Below, in pieces: positions 11,271 to 23,200 of a DNA stretch of 39,328 bases (position 1 is its first letter; each line of letters opens with the position of its first letter). Made by a program: the position numbers and the translations under genes. Source of the DNA: Zygnema cylindricum. Its lineage: Eukaryota; Streptophyta; Zygnematophyceae; Zygnematales; Zygnemataceae. The notes under the pieces were generated by a model. That model was not told where the DNA came from. It worked only from the letters and a program-made list of their open reading frames with translations, and made no database searches. The stretch lies in assembly GCA_037447655.1 (NCBI GenBank), contig JBBHKE010000748.1:1-39328 (forward strand). The letters run 5' to 3'.

Positions 11271-11950
11271 GGGGAATCTGATGTATATATATGTGTGTCT
11301 GTGTGTGTGTTTTCTTTTGTGTGTGTGTTTTCTTTTTCTATAGAATGTGTGGTGCCTCCTTACATTTTTGAAGGAGTCGTGGTAAATTTAAACCTTTCCC
11401 TTTTTTTGTTTTAATAAAATGTTGTTATGATCATTTCATCAACAATGCAAGTATGTTGCTTGGTCACCTTGTGGTTTCCTCCCTTCATTCATCCCTCTGA
11501 CGATTTTTACACCCTTAAACCTTTTTTTTTTTTTTTTTTTTTTTTAATCCTTGTTAGGGCATGTGTTAGGGTTTCCACCGGGTTTAATTATTTTATGACT
11601 TAGTCTTTTGATTTTACTCTTAAGACCAATTTTACTCTTTTGTCCACTGTTTCGTGAATGACCTCCTTAAGCTCCTTTTACTCTCTAGTAGCTGTTAATT
11701 CTTTCACCAAGAATTTCCCCAATCTCCCTTCCTACCTCTCAGACACTTCCCCTCTCACTACCTATCTTTGTCTCATTTCCGTCCTCCTTCGATGATCGCC
11801 TCATGGAAATCCTCCACAGTTTTTTAGGTCTCCGGTTTTCGATATCGGATCTGCAGTTTTTTTGTTTCCCTTTCTTTTTTTTTTCACTTTTTTTTTCACT
11901 TTTTTTTTTCACTTTCGGTCTCTGCGAGAGGGTTAGGTTTCTAATACCTA
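11271..11950. other. Non-coding, T-rich stretch
   Basis: Contains a TGTG-rich patch (11287-11330), a run of 25 T at 11521-11545 and pyrimidine-rich sequence with several T8-T10 runs near 11870-11910. No coding signal was recognised. Part of 11640-11950 may belong to the plus-strand retroelement fragment that follows, but I cannot align it. Confidence 0.5.
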
Positions 11951-12950
11951 CGGTGCAAATGACGCCAGTGACCTATTTGGGGAGTTTGTTTCTGATTGCA
12001 TTCTACACTTGTCACTTATTTCTTGGTTGGGGGTACTCCTGTCCTTTCTCCCATCATCCCTCGTGTTGCGGATGGCGTCTTATTTGTCCACAAAAAATTG
12101 AAAATTTAAATATTTGAAGGGAATCATCGTAAACAAAGCCCTCAAACTCCTCCTCCCTTTTTTTTGGAGGATTATGCCCGTTTTCTCCACCCTCATCATG
12201 GAGCCAGTTATGCATATCCAAGAATTATAATTGCTGAGAATTAATTGTCGCACCACTCCATTCGAGATTCTTGAGGACCTTCCTTTCAATTTTGCGCTTG
12301 CCCGATTTCTCTCGTGTGACGACCGTCACTTCTGAGCTTAGTTACTGATTACTTCTATTCTTTCCTCTCCTCGTTTTTACGCGTTCTCAGTTCTACATCA
12401 CCCTCTGCTTTCAACTTAGCTTCCCTCATCTGCCTTTTTTTTCCCTTCGCTTTTTTTTTGGGGACTCTTGTTTGCTCGTGAGACCTTTTTCTTGAGCTCA
12501 ATGGCGTCCATTTGCTCCAATGCTCCCATGGGGGCGAGTTCATTCGGGTGCAAGACAATGCTTGCAACACCATAGCGAAGATTGCGTTTCGAGCGCTGGA
12601 GGGGGAGAGGGAGGAGAGGTGTTTTGCTCAACGGTGCCAAATTGTTTTGGAGAGTATTGGTTTCTGGAGCTTTGCATTTCTTTCTGTCGTGACTCATGTG
12701 GCTTAGCTTGTTGGAGTGGACGCCATGACTTTACTGTGAAGAAAGATGGTGATTATGGATCGTGATGCTATGATACGATTTTATCCCAATGGCAGTCGGG
12801 ATCTTTGGTTGTCAGGGCGTTGCTCTGGAGGACTTCCTCCATACTCGCAAATACCGTTCCTTTATTTCTTTCTAGAGGAGGGGCCATAGGAACCCTCCCT
12901 TTCAGTCCTCACATTGTTCTATCATGTACGTCTACTTGTGGCGTTACAAG
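11950..12950 (+). pseudogene. Diverged fragment of the same retroelement, opposite strand
   Basis: From 12503 to about 12930 the plus strand aligns with the reverse complement of about 8920-8450. Shared landmarks are GTCCATTT, TTGCTCCCAnGGGGGCGAG, a CATCGC/CATAGC stretch, TTTGGTTGTC and CCTTTCAGTCCT. The peptide MLQCSHGGEFIRVQDN parallels LLRCSHGGELIKAHDT of the other copy. Weaker similarity near 11960-12080 (GTTGCGGATG with an upstream GGGGnGTTTGTTT) suggests that the RT catalytic region is also present. It is much more decayed than the 8.1-11.1 kb copy and is in inverted orientation to it. Confidence 0.65.
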
Positions 12951-14244
12951 AAACAAGTAACTAGTTTATAAGTTTTAGTTGATAACGTGAGCAGAATTTT
13001 TTTCTCCTTCAATCTGCCTTTGAGATAGCAGATCGTCAATTTTTTAAACGTGCTCTGATGACCTTGGTGGATTTGCAAGGCTAATTTTAGTGAACTTTGG
13101 TCCTAGTAGTGATCAGTAGGGTAGGTTTAGCTAGAGCACGTCCTTACAGTGTTTGTTTACTGCTTGTTTATTTCCACGTCTTTGTTAGTGTGCCCCTTTC
13201 TGTGTCATTCAGTTTCAGTTTCATTCTAGCTTATGGATTCCTTCGTTGCCATATACTCATATGGTTTCCCACGGTCTTTTGGTTATACATGAACGAATCG
13301 AATCAATTGTAGTATTTACCAGATAATTATTCCCATTCAATCACCAAATGAATCTCTATTTTACAGAAAAATGAACACATTCTGTAATAATTTGTTAGGT
13401 TAAAGAATGATGGAAACAGCTACTTTCATATCCAGCAGTGTTATAGAACTCCTAGGGTTGAATGGGATGTTACTTCTCGAACCAGAAATTGACATTAGTA
13501 ATAGTTTCACAAATTCATCATAACGAGATTCAATTTTCTATGCGAAGCTGATTCGCTTGTGTAAAAATTAGAATTAAAAAATAGCGAAGGCAAAGATTAT
13601 TCCCAGAAATTAAAATTAACAATCGGAAAAATAACCCGACACGAATTCTAAGGCAGGATGGAGGTAGGTCTACCAGAATACAACATGGCCGATCAAAATG
13701 AGGCTACATAAATAACCGTGGGACAAATGAGGACCTTTGTGAAGAAAGACCTTAAATCAAGACCTTGATAGCTAATGCTCTAATTAAAAACAAAGATGGA
13801 AAGCCCTATATCACTACACTACGCAAGAGTTGTCACTAGAAAGAAACGATAGGAGAATCTCCCACATTTTGTTTCTTCTCCGAAGATTGCCTGGCCCTTA
13901 TATCTAAGCCCCTGGCCATTATTGTACATGGTCATCCATATAGAGCAAATTGAATAAACAATTGCCGAACATATACATAGTTTTAAGGCGCGAATAAGTA
14001 GGACAATTGAAGGTATGGAACTTTTCCTCCCAGCTGCTACTACCGCCGACGAAAAAAGTTCAAGGATTGACCAGTTAATAAGCAAATAAAGGGAATATAA
14101 ATAAAGATAATAATCGATACTAAGAAAATAAAGTCAAACGAGCAGTTCCATCCTCGAAGCACGCAATTGCACTCTTTTTTTTCCTTCATCTCACTCTCAC
14201 TCTTCTCGTCTTCCTCTCGCCCGCATTTCATTTTTGAAAACTGT
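12951..14244. other. Intergenic region 3' of the kinase gene
   Basis: No coding sequence recognised. It carries the 3' UTR and terminator region of the minus-strand kinase gene, whose stop lies at 14247-14245. An AATAAA-like signal overlaps the stop codon on the minus strand (AAATAAAC), but no better-placed polyadenylation site is obvious. Confidence 0.5.
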
Positions 14245-17200
14245 TTATTTCACAAGTTTTTTCAGTGTTTGTACGAGAGAAACTTTGTTTGCGGGTTTCG
14301 AAAGATATGCGTCCATACCACACAACAAACACCTCTGTTCGTCACTCGCCATAGCATGAGCTGTCAACGCCACAATGGGCAAATGCAAACCCAAAGGTTT
14401 TTCCGCTGCCCGAATCGCCTCAGTCGCCGAATAACCATCCAAACGAGGCATCTGTAACATACTCCGTCCAAAAAAGAGAAAAAAGAAAAAAGGGAAAAGG
14501 GAAAAGGAAAAATGAAAAGGAAAAAATATTCAGTTATCAGAACGTGACATCTGTAACACGCTCGTGCAAGAAAAGGAAAAGAAAAAGCGTTACATACATG
14601 TATCAACATCCAGATATCAAGAATGTGGTTTTTCGCAAACAGGGTTTCTCATCCTCAACAGCCATAACACATCCCATCAAACTCGTCTCCCACTCTCTTC
14701 CTCACTATAGAGGTCTAAATCATAGTTCAAGTGTGGGAAATCGATGGAAATACTATCTGTGATGATCACGTGCTACACACGTATATGCCTATTTCGGGTA
14801 TAATACACCTATACCAATAATAATATACGTATATAATGGGAATATCACATACAGCGTTCCCTTTCCCAACACTTGAACTATGATTTATACAAAGGGAGAT
14901 CTGAAATAGAGAAATCACCTGACAGTCCATGACCACTGCGTCAAAAGGAGGCGAGTCAAGATTTCCTCCTTTGTGAGTCGCCAATACTGCTTCCACTGCC
15001 GCTTGACCGTCGTTGACCGCCACAACATGAGCTCCAAGTTTTTCAAGTAAAGTGACGGCCAAACGACGCAAAATGGGGGTATCTTCTGCAACCAGAATGT
15101 GCATTCCATGAAGAGGGAGGGTTGTTTGTTCCACATCAGATGACACTCTATCTTTAGAAGAAGGCAAAAGAGGCTCCGCCTCTATTTTCAAATGTTGAGG
15201 TACGACAGAGGACTGAGGAGGCAAAGGAGGAGATTCTGCAACTGTGTCCATGCCACCACTCCTCGTTCTCGCCAACCGTGAGTTTCCATTGACAGGGAGA
15301 GGGTGAGAGTTTTGTGTGCGGAAAGAAGGTGAAGGAGGCGCAGCGAGAAGAGGAGGAGGAGAAGCTTCTGAAACAATATCCATGCCACCACTCCTTGTTC
15401 GTCCCAACCGAGAATTGCCACTCAAAGGAAGATGATGAGAATTTTGAGAGCGGGAAGAAGGTGAAAGAGGGGTAGGGACAGGTGGGATAGACAACAACGG
15501 GACCTCTACAACCACTTCCGTGCCAGCACTTTTTGCTCGTGCCAACCATGGATTGACATTTCCAGACGAAAGGTTTTGGAAAGTTGTTTTTGAATGGGAA
15601 GAAGGTGAAGGTGGCCCAAAGATAGGAAATGTTGGGACTTCCACAACCACATCTGCCCCACCACTTCTTGTTCGTTGCAACTTTTGGATACTATTAAGAG
15701 ACGAGTGACTGTGAGAAGACGTTTGTGTGTGGGAAGGAGAGAGAGGGCCAGGATTAAGCAATGATGGAGTATCCGTGATGGTATCACTGGAACCGCTACT
15801 CGTTCGAGCCAACCTAGAATGGGGGGTTACTGAGAAGAGGTTGCTAGAAGAGGCTGGTCTTGGAGGAGAAGGAGAGGGTGGACCGCTAAAAACTGTTTGT
15901 GACATGTTGGAAAAAGACGGCAGATCTTGAAGAAGAGCAGAAGAAAGAAGAGGGGCCGGAGGTATCATAGAACCCGAGTTTGTTCTCTGCAGACGATTCA
16001 GAGAAGGAGCACTTGCAGAATGGGAATAGTGTGGACGAGGTGACTCTATAGAGGGATAGACATCAACATAGTGAGAATTTCCAGAGTTGGATATGCCTAT
16101 AGTAGGAGCAACAATATCTTTCCTCTTGAGAAGTTCAGGTTGTGGGAAAAGATCTGGACGAGGCTTTAATCCCGGCTCTGAAAAGAATTGATTAACACTA
16201 GCCTCCTGTAACCATGCCTCTAACTGCATTTTGTCACCTCCGGTACTACTGGGAATGGAACTCGTCCTTCTAGGAGGATTAGATCCCCTTCTGGTTGGAG
16301 TACTATAGGGCTCCACTAGGCTCTCTGGTAGACTTCTACTGGTCATACTCGCAATTTCAGTACCTATCTCTATCCCACTTGCTAAAAGGGCCTGACCTCC
16401 GAGGCCACTAAACCTACCGGAATCCTGTAGCTTAGAAGATCCCATTCTCTCAAGCCTACAAGTATTTGCCAATTGATTATCTGCCCAAACAGTAGAGACA
16501 GAATTACTCCCATTTAATTCTCCGCTAAATAAAATGAGGTCGCCACTGTGTCTGTCAGAGTCTGACCATCGTCGATTTTGAGCAGTTGGGGCCTCTACCC
16601 CCTCAGTAGCGTAAAAGTGAGGGTAACTTTTGTTGGGGGTTTTCGCTAACTCACCTTCTTCCCCTCCCTTTCCCCCTTGTCTTTCAGGAATGTCCACTTT
16701 TAACAGGTCCAGTTTGGAGGCCCCTGCCGCAAACCCTACCGCTAACTGAACCCCGGTTCCTTCTGCAACAAGCATATCTTGATGCAATTCCTGAAGTGGG
16801 TTTTTCCAATCCGTCTCTGTACTAATATCCTCAGCCTCTCCTATTTTCACCATACAAAGGAGGAGCCGCCATAACTTGCTCGCATAGAGAGGCTTGTTGG
16901 CAATGTAAACCGTCATAGACTCCCTTAGTTCATTTCGAATCCCTATGGGAGTACTAGGAGAAAGAAGACAAGCTACTTCGGCACCTCTTTTATGGAAATA
17001 ATCAAGCCTCGAAAGGTAACCTTTCACCTCGGCCATATCTGGAGGATTTTTATTCATGCCAGGCATAAAACTGACATCTATGACTACCAAAAGGACCTCT
17101 GTTCCCCACGATGAATTCCTTGAGCCTCTATTATTGTCGTTGAGTGAATCCACATTTTCCCTCTCACTTTTTCCTCTCGCCCACTCCTCTACGGAGAGAA

Positions 17201-20200
17201 CTGTGTCAGCCCAGCTGGCTGCCCTACTTGCCTGTAGTCCTTTCCTTGACAGCCAATCTGAAACTATACTCAGAGTAATTCCCGCCGGAATACTCAAAAG
17301 GATCCGTGTTTTTCGAAGTTCCAAGGGTACAATTTGATTCCGGAAATTTAAACTTGATGATACTTGTGGTCTGCTTCCAATAGGAGGAGGAATGGCTGGA
17401 TCTGACTGTTTTAAAACTACATTAAAACCTATACGGGTACCAGAACCTGCCTTTGGCAAAATTGCTATCTCTCCGCCCATGGCTTCCACAAATGCCCGTA
17501 CAAGACTGAGCCCCAAGCCTGAACCACCATGACTGCGACAAAAAAGGGTAGACAACATTTATTTGTTCATTTCGTCAGAAACGAATGTAAGAAGAAGCAC
17601 GAAGCAGTAAAAGTTAACCGTGCATTGATGTCTGCATCTCTCTTACTAAGATTAACTCTTCATGCCCACAATAAAACTAGTTCATGATTTAATGCTTCAG
17701 TACTTAAAGATTCAATGACAGTTGTATGGAAACTTCCCAAAAAAAAAGGGGGAAGACTTTTCTTTTGTGACTGCGAGGAACTAGCAAAATAAATACCCCA
17801 GGGATTTTAAAACCAAATTATATTAAACACAAATGAATTCTTATGAATAGACGTACCAAAGTTTTTATGGAGATGAATACTCACGTTCTTGTTGATGACC
17901 CATCACCTTGCACAAAGCGCTCAAAAACAGTCTCCCATTTGCTAGGGTCAATACCTGCATAAAACCTTGGGCCCATATCAGATTTTACCGACCAATCATA
18001 TAGGAACTGCACTCCTTATTTCCTGTATAAACCATGTATAACCATACAATTGTCTGAAAAAAAAGGATTGAAGGGTACGATTAATCACATCTTACCCACA
18101 AAACAAGGGTAAAATTTTGATACTGTAATTTCCCTATCAGCCAGAGCTACAAAAGGGCCCCTTCAGGCAAATGACAGGCATGTCCTCAGCAATAAAAACC
18201 CAACCAAAGTGTCGCCAGCATGTGAAACTGATTATTCCCGAATATGAGATGGAGAGTCACTTGATGTAATTCTTCCAGTTGCACAGTATCAGATTGATTA
18301 TAATAAACTTTTGAAACTCTCAATAACGTGTTTATAAGCCTTATATAGTGAGGTGATCAAGGTTATAAAGAGAAATCACAGGGAACTTTTTAGCCAAATG
18401 CGGCAATTGAAGTACCAGGGCATACTTGTTCTGGACAGTTTGGCAGTGCAATTTTGAAGTTTGAAAAAATTATCAAACACTAAAACTGCCATAAAAGTAG
18501 ATAATTTCACCACTCCTTGAAAAACATCAAATAGTCTAATGTCTTCAACATTTCAGCAATACACATTCCTGTGATTTCTTGAGTAAGAAACTATTGGGAG
18601 AGAAATCGCTGATACATGACGGAGAGAATATACACAGCGAGAATGGTCCAAGAGAAGATAGATAAATGATTGATTTTCTTGTTTTATGTAGACTACCACT
18701 GATGAGACTGAGAATGAAGATGAGAATGAGAATGAAATTGACAATGCCAATGTGAAAGTGAATGCCACTGTTAATGGATGGTAATTGCAAAAACTCATGA
18801 TGGATGATCCATCTTGGCACAAAGTGGGAGAAAAATAAATCCTACTTTAAAGGTCAAAAAGGAAATCTAAACTGAAGAAAACATGAAAAGGATACCCATG
18901 AGGCTAATGTTCACGTCAAGGATAGGAAATGTCGAAGCAACTCATATACTTTAATAACTAAATTAGCATATTTTAATCAAACTTTAACCAAATGTTAATT
19001 CGATTAGTTTAAAGGAAAACTAACCATACATCGATTATTCACTCCATTTAAGACATATTAGCACATTAAAACATGCCGAGACGGTTACATGAAACGCTTA
19101 TGCTGAAACCACAACAACTGAATGCAACAACAAATGTTGTACATTGGCGGCAAACAAAACCGATATGTCGGATAACCAATATGTAGAATTAACGGTTGGC
19201 CATGTTGTTGTTAAAAGCTTCAGGCTAGAATTCTGTCTTTTCGTAGAACTCTAGTAAATATCGGAATCTAGAATTCCGTCTATGATTTAACTTATCTTAG
19301 TATCTAGATTCTCATTATCTAGATAGTCTTTGACATCCTACGGCTTTTTGCTAGGGTCAGAGGTAAAATTTGGTTAGTGTCCTTTGTCCTTACCTTGATA
19401 GAAGAATCAAGTGACTCCTTAAGGGCACAAAGGATTATTCAGTCTTCGGTACTCAAACTGTCTGTACCTAACCGATAAACAATCTAAGGAATCCCTTGCT
19501 TTCATTCTCTTGTCTACTTTTGTCTTCGACTCTATTTTTCGTTGTCATGACCTGCAATCTAATAGGTCAAGCTACCAATATTGTCGGTTTTTAACAGCTA
19601 ACCTAATATTGACAATACTTTTTCTCTGACCAATAAACATTGGGATAACTTATATCAGTCGAACTAAATAATATAGTAAGATAGTACATAGTACAAATGT
19701 ATAGCGTACTAAAAGTATACTACAAAACGTACTACAAAACTGTATTTTCGGGATTATTGAGATATGATCGTCCTACATCATTACGGATATCGATGTCACA
19801 CCTCCCCACATCACAGCACACTCATTACTGACAATGTAATCTCACGCTTTGCCAAACCTCAACATACTCATAAATTACGATCGCTAGAAGACTATTTTAA
19901 GTCCAGCAACCCGCAAAAAAGCAAAATACACAACACAACCTACGTAGACCGTTCCTGGGATGGTCATTAAAAAGGTCCTACTTTGATAATCCCCGAAAAA
20001 GTACCCTTGCAATCGTGATGACATATATCGCGAACCTAAAAATGCTAATGTTGCCAAAGTGTCCGATAACCGATATGTACTCTGATACACCGATTAGGGT
20101 ATTTTCGCATGTGATAAAGTTACAGTTATTTCGTGTCGTTTTCTTTCATAACTTAGAAAAAAACGAGAAAATCCGCAGCCGTACCAAAAAAATGAAATTA

Positions 20201-23200
20201 GCACCGTACAAGTTACATTACAGTGAAACTTTAGACGTACGTAAGTTTGTCGACTAGCGCGATGCAATTTGTCGTTTAGCGCATTTCGACCCATTTTCGC
20301 GTCCTTTCATCACACGTTCAAACTTTACGTCAAATCACCTCGCGAGGTGATTTTAAATATAGTCCAAAAAGGAGAGCGAATAGGAAGATGTTGTCGCACG
20401 TGTCATATTTTTTGACAATTTTTGTCCGCGGAGTACCAAAAAAAAAACCCACTGCACGTTTCCAACCTATGCGTGACTTTTTTCCGTGCGCTTTTTTCCG
20501 TACCGGGCCCGTGGAGGGGGGTTTCGACCAACTGACGCCATTTCGCAAAAGCGAAGATGGTGAAAGCGCCTCTCTTTCTCTCCCTCTCCACCTAACGCGT
20601 CTATCTCTCAATTCTTGCAATGAAAAAAGGCAAGAAAGGTATCAAATGAAAGATCTATGAAAAATATTTGTTTTGGCTGTCTTTTAGCTTAATTTGATGG
20701 CAAGTAGAGTGAGAACGGACGAAAAAACAAAATCGGGAAACCATGGCGGAATGTTTTGGAATTAGTGACGTCAACGCTATCATAAGTACGCGTGACGTCA
20801 AAATGTCACAAACCCTAAACATCTACAATGTCACAAGTAGGTAGACGTCTACAACCGTCTCTATTTTGTAAACGTCATCGATTGTCGCGAGTTTTGTACT
20901 CGTGTACAATCGTCACAAATTACACCCACGTCTACATCCGTCACAATTTTAAGTTACGATTTCATTTCTTTACATACGAATGCTCTGAAAATTGTACGGA
21001 GAATCTTCGCTAAAAAACAAAGTAACAAGACTAAGTTTCGGTTACATGCGAAAATACCCTTATCCCCAAGTCCAAAGGGTACACATCAGTTATTGGCTGA
21101 GGGCCTCCGATGTACAACACTGAAGCTACTTTTTCAAAAAAGGCAAAAGTTTACTCCTCGCATCCCTGCAAATTACACCATGGGATGCCCATCCTGTTGC
21201 CAAACAGCCGAAAGACATAATATCCGCAAGTAAAACAGCTTTGTAAATCCACTAATAGACAAACGGTATTTTGAAACGTAGAAAGCAATGTTTTGATTGT
21301 AGAAGTGGAATCTATAATCTCTTGTATCCCGATACTATTACTCATTTGGTCCACCGCTGTCCCATCAGGAGGTTCTCGGAGCTTACCAAGACCCGTGTCT
21401 TCAATTTCAAAGTATACCGTGACATCACTACGAGTTTGATGGAAATGCTCCAGTGACTTAGGTTCTGTGTGACCTTGACGAAGGACCCAACCACGTATCC
21501 ATATCCAGCCATTGGAAGTAAATTTGATAGAATTTGAGAGCAAGTTTGCAAATATTTGTCGGAAACGAGCACAATCTCCAAGGACTTCCTTGGGCATGTC
21601 ATCTGCACCAGGGAAGGAACATTTAAGCTTCTTATAGGCGAAGTCCTGACTTAGTGAATGTTAAACTTTCAAAGTGCCCAGGAACACATGCTTCCAAGTG
21701 ACACATTTGCGACAAATTGATACAAAGTGTGAATTAAGTTCGTTATCCGTATGTCTGACAATGTTTATGTTTATGTTTGTCTCGTTAATTTTTAGTACCT
21801 GACAAATCAAGTCCCACATCCACTCCAGCTGTAGTGCAGTGAACCGCAAACATCTCCACCAATGATTCCAGCTCACTTGTTGGATCAAATGCCTCTCGTT
21901 TCAATTCCAATTTGCCCTCTTCTACCTGCCAGTACCCATGGTTGCTTCCTTCTTTAGTCAGCAAGTGTGAAACAAGCGCGCTACACTCAACAAAAATAAT
22001 CATAAGAAAAACCAAGGGCCCAACAAGAAGAAAAATTAATCAGTTCACAGCATTCTCGTGAAAAAACTGTCCAATGTGCTATACTGCCATACCTTGCTTA
22101 AATCCAATAGGTTGTTCAAGATGCCCAATAAGGCCATGGCACATCGTCGGATTTGTGAAACAATCTCCACTTGGTCTGGTGTCAAAGTTTGGTCACACTG
22201 TAGAATGTCCATGAGACCAATGATTCCAGCCATTGGTGTCCTTAGCTCATGACTGCAAACCACAACTTCCACAATAATTAGTGTGGAGAAATTAACTCGC
22301 ATCGGTGGGAAAACGAGACGTCCAAATAATGTTTTGCACGCAAATTTTAGAATTTATAACCAGTGACACGCAGACTAATTTCTATGCAACATTGCAAAAA
22401 ATCAGACCTAAAGTGTGTATGGTCCATTTGAATACTGTGGACAGTAGACAGCAGTTTTAAAGGTCACAAGTAACTCAAACATTTGCTAGACAAACATCAG
22501 AACAATGATTGAGGATAATGTACAGAACCGTAAAAAGCCCGTCATCACTCCAATATGCCTCAAAAATACCTCCAATGAGGCATTTTTGTTACTTTCAACA
22601 TTTCACTCTGAGTTTCCGCTATACATCATGGAATTTCCAAGATACAAAACATACGCTGGGGTCTCAACCACTCCTAATCAGTACCAACCATGAACCATTG
22701 AAATGTCTATTCACCTCATGTTGGCCATAAACTGTGTTTTGCTATCTCCAAAAGTTTCCGATTTCACCCGCATGCTCGGTCCCAGAATCTCCATCCCTTG
22801 TGAAGAGACCAGTTTAGGTCTCCCACATGCAGCTGTATGGAAGAGAATAAAAAGCACACTGAGTGCAAATAGTCCACATGAAGCCATACAAATTATGAAT
22901 ACCGCCTTTCGGTTGTTGTGATAGAGACCTCCGTAACAGGTGTCAGCTGGTAAGAGCAAGACCACCACCTGGCAAGCCAGCTCAAGAGGGAATAAGGGAC
23001 GAAGAAAGAACGCAAGACCGTATCCTGGAACACCAAACATACAAAGCAAGGAAAGGAAGGAATGCTTCAAAACATAGCAAGACGTGTTCAAGTTGAGTGA
23101 CATTTTCCACTTGCTATGGTATTTTTTTGTCTCATACTGGGAATTTTGGGAGGTGACAAGTAATGATAGCGATCAGAGACATAATCCACATCAATACCTC

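Noticed and set aside
12355-12697. Lys/Glu-rich minus-strand frames
   Set aside because: They are antisense to the plus-strand retroelement fragment, whose frame shows the conserved CSHGGE motif.
14766-17558. A 930-codon minus-strand frame as a complete stand-alone gene
   Set aside because: It is exon 12 of the kinase with intron sequence at both ends. It starts within the G2 box region and lacks the H, N and G1 boxes, which lie in upstream exons with matching phase.
20388-20660. A conserved GVPKKKPT peptide shared with 35800 as a sign of a gene
   Set aside because: The match comes from a shared A-rich stretch of TIR elements A and C; the surrounding frames are not conserved between copies.
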